Source of the DNA: Ruminococcus flavefaciens
GTDB lineage: Bacteria > Bacillota > Clostridia > Oscillospirales > Ruminococcaceae
Assembly (NCBI GenBank): GCA_902796705.1
Contig: CADBQF010000030.1
Span: 1 to 10,580 of the forward strand
Direction of reading: 5' to 3'
Length of the DNA: 10,580 nt
Position numbers and translations under genes: made by a program. Below the pieces are notes generated by a model. That model was given only the letters and a program-made list of their open reading frames with translations. It made no database searches and had not been told where the DNA came from. The first letter of the stretch is position 1, and each line of letters begins with the position of its first letter. Positions 1 to 6,049 of this stretch are shown here, one piece after another.

Positions 1-78
1 AGTCGTTTTCCCTTTCCGGTTTTATTATTTATATTCTACCAGATTTTTGGGTGTTTGTCGACTGCTCTTTCAGTATAA

Positions 79-366
79 CACTTCAGAGTTAATACTGAAA
101 CAGTCCACACCAAAAAGATGTCAACTGGTTCTATCACAAGTTGCAGTAATGATAATTTTGACTTTACTGCCGACATATCAGGAGGCAATAGTGGCGGTCC
201 GTTATATGTAACAGAATACCTTAATGGTAATACATATAATACAGTTGTTGGCATAACAGTTGCTGAACCTGGTCACAATGGAGTGAATATAGGAAGCAAT
301 TATGCAGTAAGATTAAATGCAGAAACTTTGAAATTCTTTATTGGTAATAGCAATAAAGAATATTAA
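79..366 (+). pseudogene. 3' fragment of a trypsin/V8-like serine protease
   Basis: The reading frame encodes the C-terminal part of a chymotrypsin-fold serine peptidase. The catalytic-serine motif GGNSGGPLY is present (codons about 181-207), preceded by the usual strand-and-Asp stretch (MSTGSI...FDFTADIS) and followed by a VVGITVAE strand and a final helix. In this family the catalytic His and Asp lie 80-150 residues further N-terminal. They cannot be encoded here, because the frame is closed by a TAA at 76-78 and neither other frame upstream gives protease-like sequence. The first ATG is at 118, but a protein starting there would lack two of the three catalytic residues. It is therefore best read as a 5'-truncated or frameshifted gene, unless the window start hides a rearrangement or assembly fault. 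The sequence is AT-rich (about 25-42% GC per 60-nt block) like the next gene, whose ribosome binding site overlaps this stop codon, so the two probably formed one transcript. Family call is firm; pseudogene status is inferred. Confidence 0.7.
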
Positions 367-378
367 GGAGGAATAAAC

Positions 379-1413
379 ATGAAAAAATCAAGAATTATAG
401 CCGGCTTAGTTTCGGCTGTGCTGACTTGTAGTATTTCAACACTATCTCCTGCAAGTGCTGTTACAGAAATATTAGAAGGCAACCCGTCAGAAATATATGC
501 AGATTATACAGAACTCCCAAAAGAACTCGGTCAGATCGACGGAAGTGAAGTATACGATTACATTACTATGCGTTACTTGAAAGTAGGCGACAATAAGAAT
601 GTAACTGAGATACAGCTTTCAGAATATCCAGATAGCATCGAATTTCTTGCTGACAAAGATATAAAGATTGAAAATCTTGGAATTATGCAGACAAGTCTGC
701 CCGAAAGAATATCTGATGCAGATAATGGATTCGTTCTTACAAAAGGCTCACTACAGTCAGACGGAAGAATCTCTTATGCAGTTTTCCTCAAAGAAGATTC
801 CGGAAACAGTATATACGGCAAAATGTCAGATAAAGACATCGTGTATGTATACAATTTATTTTCTGCTTATGGTGCATCTGACTTTAAATATACTATTGGC
901 TGTTACAATGTAGGTGCTTCTTATGCTCCATATATGACCGCATATTCCGATAGTTACATAAAAGAAGGAGCTATCGAAAAAATACAAAACTATATTAACG
1001 AGAATGATATCGCTGCTCATATAGTTCTGTATAATGCAGGTGATACAGACTTTTTAGGTAATATTGTCTACGAAAATATGATGTACGTTGTACCTGACAC
1101 AGAGCTTTCTGATATTGAACACTATCAATTAGCACAGGATATATTTATAAATACTGGAATGCGCGCAGACTTCGTTTCTCCAACCTTTGGAACTTCTAAA
1201 ATACCAAAATATAATTATATACCTGGCGATGCAAACTACGACGGAAAAGTTGACATCTCAGACGCTGTTCTCATTCTCCAGTATCTCTCAAACCCTGAGA
1301 AATATCCGATCTCCGCACAGGGAATTCTCAACGCTGATATCGTCGGAAACGACGGCGTTACTGCTCTCGATGCTCTCCAGATACAGATGATTGAAGCTGG
1401 CTCTATAAGCTGA
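379..1413 (+). CDS. secreted dockerin protein, unknown N-terminal module
   Basis: This 344-residue protein starts with a signal peptide (two Lys, then a hydrophobic run, cleavage after about residue 27 at ASA). Residues about 28-275 form a module I do not recognise. Residues 283-340 are a type I dockerin: loop 1 has D284, N286, D288, D292 and D295; loop 2 is the divergent ruminococcal form around N324-D325-G326 with D331. Dockerins dock secreted enzymes onto cohesins of a scaffoldin, so the protein probably belongs to a cellulosome or other cell-surface complex. The start is fixed by AAGGAGG at 365-371, 8 nt before ATG. The gene follows a serine-protease fragment by 12 nt, so a role linked to proteolysis (substrate, propeptide or inhibitor) is possible but unproven. 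The N-terminal part is about 32-38% GC in sampled blocks whereas the dockerin part is about 51%, which suggests a chimeric origin. Dockerin assignment is secure; the main function is unknown. Confidence 0.88.
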   Translation: MKKSRIIAGLVSAVLTCSISTLSPASAVTEILEGNPSEIYADYTELPKELGQIDGSEVYDYITMRYLKVGDNKNVTEIQLSEYPDSIEFLADKDIKIENLGIMQTSLPERISDADNGFVLTKGSLQSDGRISYAVFLKEDSGNSIYGKMSDKDIVYVYNLFSAYGASDFKYTIGCYNVGASYAPYMTAYSDSYIKEGAIEKIQNYINENDIAAHIVLYNAGDTDFLGNIVYENMMYVVPDTELSDIEHYQLAQDIFINTGMRADFVSPTFGTSKIPKYNYIPGDANYDGKVDISDAVLILQYLSNPEKYPISAQGILNADIVGNDGVTALDALQIQMIEAGSIS

Positions 1414-1441
1414 AATAAATCCTTCATATGCACATGAAACG

Positions 1442-1480
1442 ACGCTCCGCAGAAATGCGGAGCGTTTCTGATATAATTTT
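1442..1480 (+). terminator. probable terminator hairpin after the dockerin gene
   Basis: A perfect 10-bp inverted repeat, acgctccgca (1442-1451) and tgcggagcgt (1456-1465), closes on a GAAA tetraloop. It lies 28 nt after the dockerin gene stop. The T-rich tail (ttctgatataatttt) is interrupted, so termination may be inefficient or the hairpin may mainly protect the 3' end of the mRNA. Confidence 0.6.
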
Positions 1481-1734
1481 CAGCTCCGATAATGAGTATA
1501 TCACGATCGACGTCAAGAGCGGCGATGAAATCAAGTTTCGCAGCTCCGTTTTCGTGACAAGGCAAAAATCCGCCGAAAAGACGTGCAAGAATCCCTATGT
1601 GGACAGGTTCTAAAAGGCGTCTGATGTTTCGGGCTGCTCTTGAACCTACTCTTTTTCTCGATATCCTTTTTGATCCTTCTGTCGTTTCTCCTCAAAAGTA
1701 AATGCTGTTGCCGGGATTTGTTCATATAATGTCG

Positions 1735-1763
1735 TTGACTTAATCGGGACTATGTGGTAAAAT
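1735..1763 (+). promoter_or_regulatory. sigma-A promoter for the thioesterase gene
   Basis: TTGACT (1735-1740) and TAAAAT (1758-1763) are separated by exactly 17 bp, and TGG directly before the -10 box makes an extended -10 element. Transcription would start near 1770, giving a leader of about 50 nt to the ATG at 1822. Confidence 0.75.
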
Positions 1764-1787
1764 AATACAATACAATGATATCACCAC

Positions 1788-1803
1788 GCCGGTCATCTCC
1801 GGC
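1788..1803 (+). other. small leader hairpin before the thioesterase RBS
   Basis: gccgg (1788-1792) and ccggc (1799-1803) can pair around a 6-nt loop, 4 nt before the ribosome binding site AAAGAGGT (1808-1815 region). The five-pair stem is short, so it is more likely an mRNA stabiliser than a switch. No ligand-binding fold is visible. Confidence 0.35.
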
Positions 1804-1821
1804 AAAGAAAGAGGTATCCCG

Positions 1822-2265
1822 ATGAAAGTCACACAGCCTTATGAACGCAGGGTATATTACTATGAAACAGATAAAATGGGCATAATGCACCATTCAAACT
1901 ATATCAGGATATTCGAGGAAACGAGGATATTCTTCCTTGAATGTGCCGGTATGTCTTTTGAGAAGATAGAGGAGAAAGGCCTGATGATGCCTGTTGTGTC
2001 GGTCGAATGTGAATACAGGAAGCCGCTCCAGTTCAATGATCCGTTTGAGGTCTATCCTGTGATCACGAGGTTCAACGGAACGACGCTCTATGTTTCCTAT
2101 ACTGTTATAAACAAGAGAACAGGCGAAGTTTCAGCGACAGGAAAGTCGTCACACTGTTTCACAGACGCATCGCTCCGTCCAGTCAGAACGAAGAAAGCAT
2201 ATCCGGACGTGTATGAAGTATTTGCTGAAAATCTCGTGACAGACGGAGGGACTGTGAGCAGATGA
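1822..2265 (+). CDS. acyl-CoA thioesterase, YbgC/FadM (4HBT) family
   Basis: A 147-residue single-domain hotdog-fold protein, the normal size for this family, which hydrolyses acyl-CoA (or similar) thioesters in the cytoplasm, usually as a tetramer. The N-terminal signature is clear: YYETDKMGIMHHSNYIRIFEE places the catalytic Asp at residue 17, the conserved Gly at 20, His 23-24 and Asn 26 in the loop before the long central helix. Residues about 50-120 supply the alternating strands of the sheet (PVVSVECEYRKPL, then VSYTVINK and ATGKSSHCF). The start is supported by AAAGAGGT 7 nt upstream and by the motif sitting at its usual distance from the N-terminus. It has its own promoter and is followed by another promoter, so it looks monocistronic. 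The substrate cannot be told from sequence; related proteins range from 4-hydroxybenzoyl-CoA to short- and long-chain acyl-CoA thioesterases. Confidence 0.9.
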   Translation: MKVTQPYERRVYYYETDKMGIMHHSNYIRIFEETRIFFLECAGMSFEKIEEKGLMMPVVSVECEYRKPLQFNDPFEVYPVITRFNGTTLYVSYTVINKRTGEVSATGKSSHCFTDASLRPVRTKKAYPDVYEVFAENLVTDGGTVSR

Positions 2266-2295
2266 CTTCTGCGGGAACTTTTTCCTGCGTGCCGC

Positions 2296-2324
2296 TTGCT
2301 ATTTCTGAATCTTTATGTTATAAT
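2296..2324 (+). promoter_or_regulatory. sigma-A promoter for the metalloregulator-murL-murD2 operon
   Basis: TTGCTA (2296-2301) and a perfect TATAAT (2319-2324) are 17 bp apart, with TGT before the -10 box giving an extended -10 element. It begins 31 nt after the thioesterase stop. The first gene starts at 2358, about 27 nt after the expected start of transcription. Confidence 0.75.
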
Positions 2325-2330
2325 ATATTA
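2321..2330. promoter_or_regulatory. palindrome overlapping the -10 box, possible operator
   Basis: taatatatta is a perfect 10-bp palindrome that covers the end of the -10 box and the start point of transcription, a position from which a bound repressor would block RNA polymerase. DtxR/MntR regulators often control their own genes through such sites, but this one is short, purely A+T and unlike the known DtxR or MntR boxes, so it may be chance. Confidence 0.25.
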
Positions 2331-2357
2331 AATATGATCTTTGAAAGGAGGAGCATT

Positions 2358-2741
2358 ATGGCTATTACAGAAGCAGTTGAAAATTATCTTGAAACAATAC
2401 TTATTCTTTCAAAAAAACAGCCGGATGTTCATGCGATCGATATATGTTCATATCTTGGCTATTCACGCCCGACAGTCTCGATCGTCCTCAAGAAAATGAA
2501 GGAAGAAAAACTGGTGTGCGTTGACAGCGACAATCACATTACCCTCACAGAAAAAGGCAGGAGCGTTGCTGAACGCATCTACGACAGGCATACTGTTCTT
2601 TCAGAATTCTTCATGTTCCTCGGTGCAAGCAAGGATAATGCTGTCGAAGATGCCTGCAAGATCGAGCATGATCTTTCTGATGAAACTTATTCGCTCCTGA
2701 AAGAGCATTACTTCAAACTCAGGGGCGAAAAAGAAAAATAA
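2358..2741 (+). CDS. DtxR/MntR-family metal-dependent transcriptional regulator
   Basis: A 127-residue regulator with a winged helix-turn-helix at about residues 22-70 (DICSYLGYSRPTVSIVLKKM is the recognition unit) and a helical metal-binding and dimerisation half. The C-terminal motif DACKIEHDLS matches the DtxR primary metal site (Cys, Glu and His at its C102, E105 and H106), and the RH before the dimerisation helix supplies another conserved His. The N-terminal helix has Asn 9 where MntR has Asp 8 and DtxR has Met 10; Glu 12 matches MntR Glu 11. There is no SH3-like third domain, as in MntR (142 residues). I chose the ATG at 2358 because AAAGGAGG precedes it and the family N-terminus begins there; the frame is open back to 2262 but that part covers the promoter. 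It is the first gene of an apparent operon with the murL-type gene, 17 nt downstream. The metal (Mn or Fe) cannot be decided. Confidence 0.88.
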   Translation: MAITEAVENYLETILILSKKQPDVHAIDICSYLGYSRPTVSIVLKKMKEEKLVCVDSDNHITLTEKGRSVAERIYDRHTVLSEFFMFLGASKDNAVEDACKIEHDLSDETYSLLKEHYFKLRGEKEK

Positions 2742-2758
2742 TTTATCCGGAGGCTGCA

Positions 2759-4141
2759 ATGAGCAGATTTGACGAACTCAGGAGCAAAGCTCCAGAATTT
2801 ATATACAGATCATTTACGATCGACGAAGAGCCGGAGAGCGTGAAGATAACGTTCGACTTTTCGATCAGCGGTATCGCTGATTTCAGACCGGGCTGGACTT
2901 TTCCGAAGCCGGCAGATGTCAGCATCGCCGGAGACAGGGTGTTCAGGAGACTTGCATTTTCGCTCGGAATGGCGGAAGTCGTGAGCTACTGGAAAGCCGC
3001 CTGTTCTCCCGTTATGCGAATCGAATGCGGAAAGCTCTCTCCGCAGCAGTGCGAATGGTGGAAGAAGCTGTGGTATCTCGGCCTCGGTGAATTCTTCTAC
3101 GTAAACGGCATTAAGGCTGACCGTGAGAGCCTTGTCAGGATCATCTCGGAAGGGGAGAATATGCTCCCGTCAGGAGAGCCTGTGCGTGAACCGGAAGGCT
3201 GCCTCGTCCCGATCGGCGGCGGCAAGGATTCGGCACTCACTATCGAGACTCTGACGAGTGCAGGAATGGCTTGCAGATGCTATTGCATCAATGACCGGGC
3301 TTCCGTCAGGGCTACCGTAAAGGCAGCAGGACTTCCCGAAGATGCCCTTATCACAGCAAAAAGACATTTTGACCGCTCTCTTATAGAACTCAACAAGGCG
3401 GGCTATCTGAACGGTCATACGCCGTTTTCGTCGGTCGTTGCTTTTTCGGCAGAGATAACGGCTTATCTCTACGGACTGAAATATATCGTCCTCTCCAATG
3501 AATCAAGTGCGAATGAAAGCACTGTCGCCGGTCAGGACGTGAATCACCAGTATTCAAAGAGTTTTGAGTTCGAGAGTGATTTCCACAGTTACGAAAAGGA
3601 GTTCCTCGGAACAGGTATATATTATTTCAGCTTCCTCAGACCGCTCGCAGAATTCCAGATAGCAAAGATGTTCGTGAGCCACAGGAAATACCTGCCCGTA
3701 TTCAGGAGCTGCAACCTCGGAAGCAAGGTATCTCCCGATATATGGTGCGGAGAATGCCCGAAATGTCTTTTCGTATGCCTGATACTTTCGCCATTCCTCA
3801 GCGATGCGGAACTTGTTGAAGTCTTCGGCAGGGATATGCTCAATGATGAGGCTATGCTGGGATACTTCCGTGAACTTGCCGGCCGCTCCGACCACAAGCC
3901 TTTTGAATGTGTCGGAAGCATCGACGAAGTGAACCTTGCTGTCTCTCTCGCAGTCCGAAGCAGAATGGAAAAAGGCACAGAGCTGCCCCTCCTTTTTAAG
4001 GAATACGTTTCGCAGGGCTGGTATCAGCCGGAAGGCCTTGATGAAAAAGACCGCATCTGCTGTGCGTCTTTCGACGGACAGAATCTTCTCCCCGAAGATT
4101 TCAGGGATATATTAACTAAAGAAATGGAGCGACTTCTTTGA
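2759..4141 (+). CDS. murL: MurL-type UDP-MurNAc-L-Ala-L-Glu epimerase
   Basis: In Xanthomonas, MurL converts the terminal L-Glu of UDP-MurNAc-L-Ala-L-Glu to D-Glu using ATP and Mg2+, which makes peptidoglycan D-Glu without free D-Glu. This 460-residue protein has the matching plan. Residues 10-140 are a poorly conserved N-terminal domain (FIYRSFTID, then DFRPGWTFPKP). Residues 150-161 are a PP-loop, VPIGGGKDSALT, for ATP. Then come NGHTPFSS (218-225), LSNESSANEST (245-255), VNHQYSKSFEFE (261-272), LRPLAEFQIAKMF (293-305), CNLGS (318-322), WCGECPKC (329-336), FGRDML (356-361) and HKPFECVG (379-386), all of which fit the family as I remember it. The four Cys could bind a metal. CCGGAGG precedes the ATG. 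The gene lies 17 nt after the regulator, and its stop overlaps the start of the MurD2-type ligase, the expected partner; this context strongly supports the call. Without it, 'PP-loop ATPase' would be the safe name. Confidence 0.87.
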   Translation: MSRFDELRSKAPEFIYRSFTIDEEPESVKITFDFSISGIADFRPGWTFPKPADVSIAGDRVFRRLAFSLGMAEVVSYWKAACSPVMRIECGKLSPQQCEWWKKLWYLGLGEFFYVNGIKADRESLVRIISEGENMLPSGEPVREPEGCLVPIGGGKDSALTIETLTSAGMACRCYCINDRASVRATVKAAGLPEDALITAKRHFDRSLIELNKAGYLNGHTPFSSVVAFSAEITAYLYGLKYIVLSNESSANESTVAGQDVNHQYSKSFEFESDFHSYEKEFLGTGIYYFSFLRPLAEFQIAKMFVSHRKYLPVFRSCNLGSKVSPDIWCGECPKCLFVCLILSPFLSDAELVEVFGRDMLNDEAMLGYFRELAGRSDHKPFECVGSIDEVNLAVSLAVRSRMEKGTELPLLFKEYVSQGWYQPEGLDEKDRICCASFDGQNLLPEDFRDILTKEMERLL

Positions 4142-5493
4142 TAAGTTTTTCTGAATATCTTGATAATTACACCAAGGAAAAAAATATATGTATCCTCGGC
4201 TTCGGCAGAGAGGGAAAGTCAACGTATCGTCTGATAAAAAAATACTGCTCTCCCTCATCTGTTACGATAGCCGACCTCAATCCTGTTGACAGCAGCAGCG
4301 TTTCTGCTGATACAAAGCTCATCTGCGGAAAGGACTACCAGAAGACACTGGACGATTTTGATATGGTATTCAAAAGCCCCGGCATCGTCCTTGAAAAACA
4401 GCCTGACGAGCTTGACTGCCTTGTCACATCTGAAACACAGGTCTTCTTTGAGGCCTTCCGTGAGCAGATAATCGGCATAACAGGAACAAAGGGAAAAAGT
4501 ACGGTGACTTCGCTCATATATCATATCCTGCGTGAGAGCGGTGTGGACTGCCGCATCGCCGGAAATATCGGTATACCGGTATTTGATATAGCAGAGGATA
4601 TGAGTGAGGAAACTGTCGTTGTGTGCGAACTCTCATGCCACCAGCTCGAATATATGACCGTTTCGCCGTCAAAGGCTGTTTTTCTCAATCTCTATGAGGA
4701 ACACCTTGACCATTACGGTACGCTCGAAAGATACTACAACGCAAAGAAGAATATCTATCTCCACCAGAGGGAAGATGATATGCTCCTTATAAATTCTGCC
4801 ATTGTGCCGGAAGAATACTGTTCATGGCACGTATATACGATATCTGACAAAGACGAAAAAGCCGACTGCTATGTCAGCGGAGGAAAAATATTTATCCGTG
4901 GCAGCGAAGAATATACTATCCCTGCCGGCCGTGTGAAGCTCCTCGGTATCCACAATCACTACAATATCGCCGCTGCGTATGAGATGACGGTCATGACATC
5001 ACTTGTCGGACAGGAAGACTTCGACAAGGCTGTATGCACGTTTGATCCGCTCGCTCACCGCCTTGAATTTGTAACAACGGTCAGCGGAGTCCGCTACTAT
5101 GACGATTCTATCTCCACAGCCTGTGCTACGGCTATAGAAGCTGTAAAGAGCGTGCCTGATGCCGGAACTGTCCTCATCGGAGGAATGGACAGAGGCATCG
5201 ATTATACGTCTCTTGTAGATTTCCTTGCACAGTCTGATGTGAACGTCATCTGCATGGAAGCCTCCGGAAAGAGAGTCTTCGATATGCTCTCAACGGCTGC
5301 TCCCGGACAGGAGAACAGGATAAGATACGTTCCGCACCTTGACGATGCTGTGAAGCTCGCATCAGAGATAACTCCTTCCGGAAAGAGCTGTGTGCTTTCT
5401 CCGGCTGCCGCAAGCTACGGCATATTCAAGAATTTTGAAGAGCGTGGCGATGTATTCAAGCAGCTCGTCCGTGATCTCGAAAAAAACGCCTGA
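4138..5493 (+). CDS. murD2: MurD2-type UDP-MurNAc-L-alanine--L-glutamate ligase
   Basis: A 451-residue Mur ligase of the MurD branch that adds glutamate to UDP-MurNAc-L-Ala in the cytoplasm. The N-terminal Rossmann-like domain opens with ILGFGREGKST (19-29). The central ATPase has the P-loop GTKGKST (116-122), the EEHLDHYG segment (187-194) and a nearby Lys pair (203-204) where the family has its carbamylated Lys. The C-terminal domain has YYDDSISTA (320-328), GGMDRGIDY (348-356) and LSPAAASYGIFKNFEERG (420-437). Canonical D-Glu-adding MurD has DSKAT, whose Lys contacts the D-Glu carboxylate; here it is DSIST, the form found in MurD2 enzymes that use L-Glu. The start is a TTG at 4138 that overlaps the previous stop by 4 nt, with GGAG 8 nt upstream (4126-4129). 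This coupling fits a shared two-step reaction. No terminator is visible after it. L-Glu specificity is inferred from motif and partner, not shown. Confidence 0.87.
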   Translation: MISFSEYLDNYTKEKNICILGFGREGKSTYRLIKKYCSPSSVTIADLNPVDSSSVSADTKLICGKDYQKTLDDFDMVFKSPGIVLEKQPDELDCLVTSETQVFFEAFREQIIGITGTKGKSTVTSLIYHILRESGVDCRIAGNIGIPVFDIAEDMSEETVVVCELSCHQLEYMTVSPSKAVFLNLYEEHLDHYGTLERYYNAKKNIYLHQREDDMLLINSAIVPEEYCSWHVYTISDKDEKADCYVSGGKIFIRGSEEYTIPAGRVKLLGIHNHYNIAAAYEMTVMTSLVGQEDFDKAVCTFDPLAHRLEFVTTVSGVRYYDDSISTACATAIEAVKSVPDAGTVLIGGMDRGIDYTSLVDFLAQSDVNVICMEASGKRVFDMLSTAAPGQENRIRYVPHLDDAVKLASEITPSGKSCVLSPAAASYGIFKNFEERGDVFKQLVRDLEKNA

Positions 5494-5500
5494 TCCCGTC

Positions 5501-5529
5501 TTGACATATACCTGAAAAAAGTGTATAAT
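5501..5529 (+). promoter_or_regulatory. consensus sigma-A promoter for the 5563-6520 unit
   Basis: Perfect TTGACA (5501-5506) and perfect TATAAT (5524-5529) are spaced by 17 bp, the strongest promoter in the window. It starts 7 nt after the ligase stop. Transcription would begin near 5536, leaving a leader of about 27 nt. Confidence 0.88.
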
Positions 5530-5562
5530 TTACTTGTTTATTTCTGATGAACGGAGGATATT

Positions 5563-6027
5563 GTGGAAAGATCAAGATTATTCTCGCTGATGCTCGCCGT
5601 TCTGACTGCTGTTTTCGTTATGATGATAGGCAAGTCATGCGTCGGTGATATCAACAGACAGAACAAAAGACACAGGCAGAAAGATAATACTAATGCTGCA
5701 CAGGAAAGCACCATGCCTGATTATGGGAAATATGGTCTTGAGGATTCTCCCCATTATGTACCTCCTCAGACGGAAGCAACTGAACCGGAAGTCACAGAAC
5801 CGCAGGTCGAGGTCGTTACCGATATGCTCGGAAGAGTCGTTGAAACTATCCCTGTGACTCAGCCGCCTGTCGAAAGGGAGGAGATACCGGTCTCTACCAA
5901 GGAGAAGACTCTCCTTGAACAGTACCACGAGCAGTATGATACACCTGCTCCGGAGGTCGAAGTACAGAAGACTCAGCCGGCTCAGGAATATGAGCTGCCC
6001 GATTCTGTAGATATAACTATACGATAA
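5563..6027 (+). CDS. small membrane-anchored Pro/Thr/Glu-rich protein
   Basis: I do not recognise this 154-residue protein. Residues 6-23 form one hydrophobic segment (LFSLMLAVLTAVFVMMIG), either a membrane anchor or an uncleaved signal. It is followed by a very basic patch (24-40, seven Lys/Arg/His) and then an acidic, proline- and threonine-rich tail with TEPEV and TEPQV repeats, a short TDMLGRVVETIP segment and several PQ/PP pairs, with little sign of a folded domain. The Cys at residue 26 does not sit in a proper lipobox. Pro/Thr/Glu-rich tails of this type usually lie outside the cell as wall-spanning linkers, but the basic patch after the membrane segment would by the positive-inside rule keep the tail in the cytoplasm, so topology is uncertain. 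The start is GTG with GGAGG (5553-5557) 5 nt upstream. It is the first gene after a consensus promoter, and a cyclophilin gene follows after 22 nt, so co-transcription is likely. Confidence 0.75.
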   Translation: MERSRLFSLMLAVLTAVFVMMIGKSCVGDINRQNKRHRQKDNTNAAQESTMPDYGKYGLEDSPHYVPPQTEATEPEVTEPQVEVVTDMLGRVVETIPVTQPPVEREEIPVSTKEKTLLEQYHEQYDTPAPEVEVQKTQPAQEYELPDSVDITIR

Positions 6028-6049
6028 ATCAACTATGGAGGAATAATAA

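Larger units (their letters stand above)
1414..1821. other. gene-poor interval with possible LytTR-domain remnant
   Basis: This 408-bp stretch holds no convincing intact gene. After the hairpin, one plus-strand frame (about 1464-1613) reads VSDIIFSSDNEYITIDV followed by KSGDEIKFRSS. This resembles the opening strands of a LytTR DNA-binding domain (typically D-I-x-Y-I-E-S-x-x-x-Y-x-x-I, then a Gly and F-R-x-S). The resemblance stops there: the frame ends at 1613 without the rest of the domain, and no ribosome binding site precedes it. A pyrimidine-rich run follows at about 1645-1692. The right end holds the promoter and leader of the thioesterase gene. The LytTR reading is a guess from a short match and could be chance. 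Confidence 0.25.

Noticed and set aside
1236..1565. Minus-strand frame of 109 codons
   Set aside because: It runs antisense to the dockerin and the terminator hairpin, has no ribosome binding site I can see and no recognisable family.
1531..1725. Minus-strand basic peptide of 64 codons
   Set aside because: Its basic residues come from a pyrimidine-rich run on the plus strand; no motif or ribosome binding site supports it.
1788..1820. Riboswitch in the thioesterase leader
   Set aside because: The leader is only about 50 nt with one five-pair stem, too little for any known ligand-binding fold.
2266..2300. Terminator after the thioesterase gene
   Set aside because: gcgggaa and ttcctgc can form a weak stem with a G-U pair, but no T tract follows it and the sequence overlaps the next promoter.
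2262..2357. Longer N-terminus of the metalloregulator starting at 2262
   Set aside because: The extra residues span the -35 and -10 boxes and do not fit the family; AAAGGAGG stands directly before the ATG at 2358.
2759..4141. PP-loop protein as an ExsB/QueC, NAD synthetase or tRNA-modifying enzyme
   Set aside because: The GGGKDS loop alone would allow this, but the later motifs (VNHQYSKSF, WCGECPKC, HKPFECVG) and the overlapping MurD2-type gene point to MurL.
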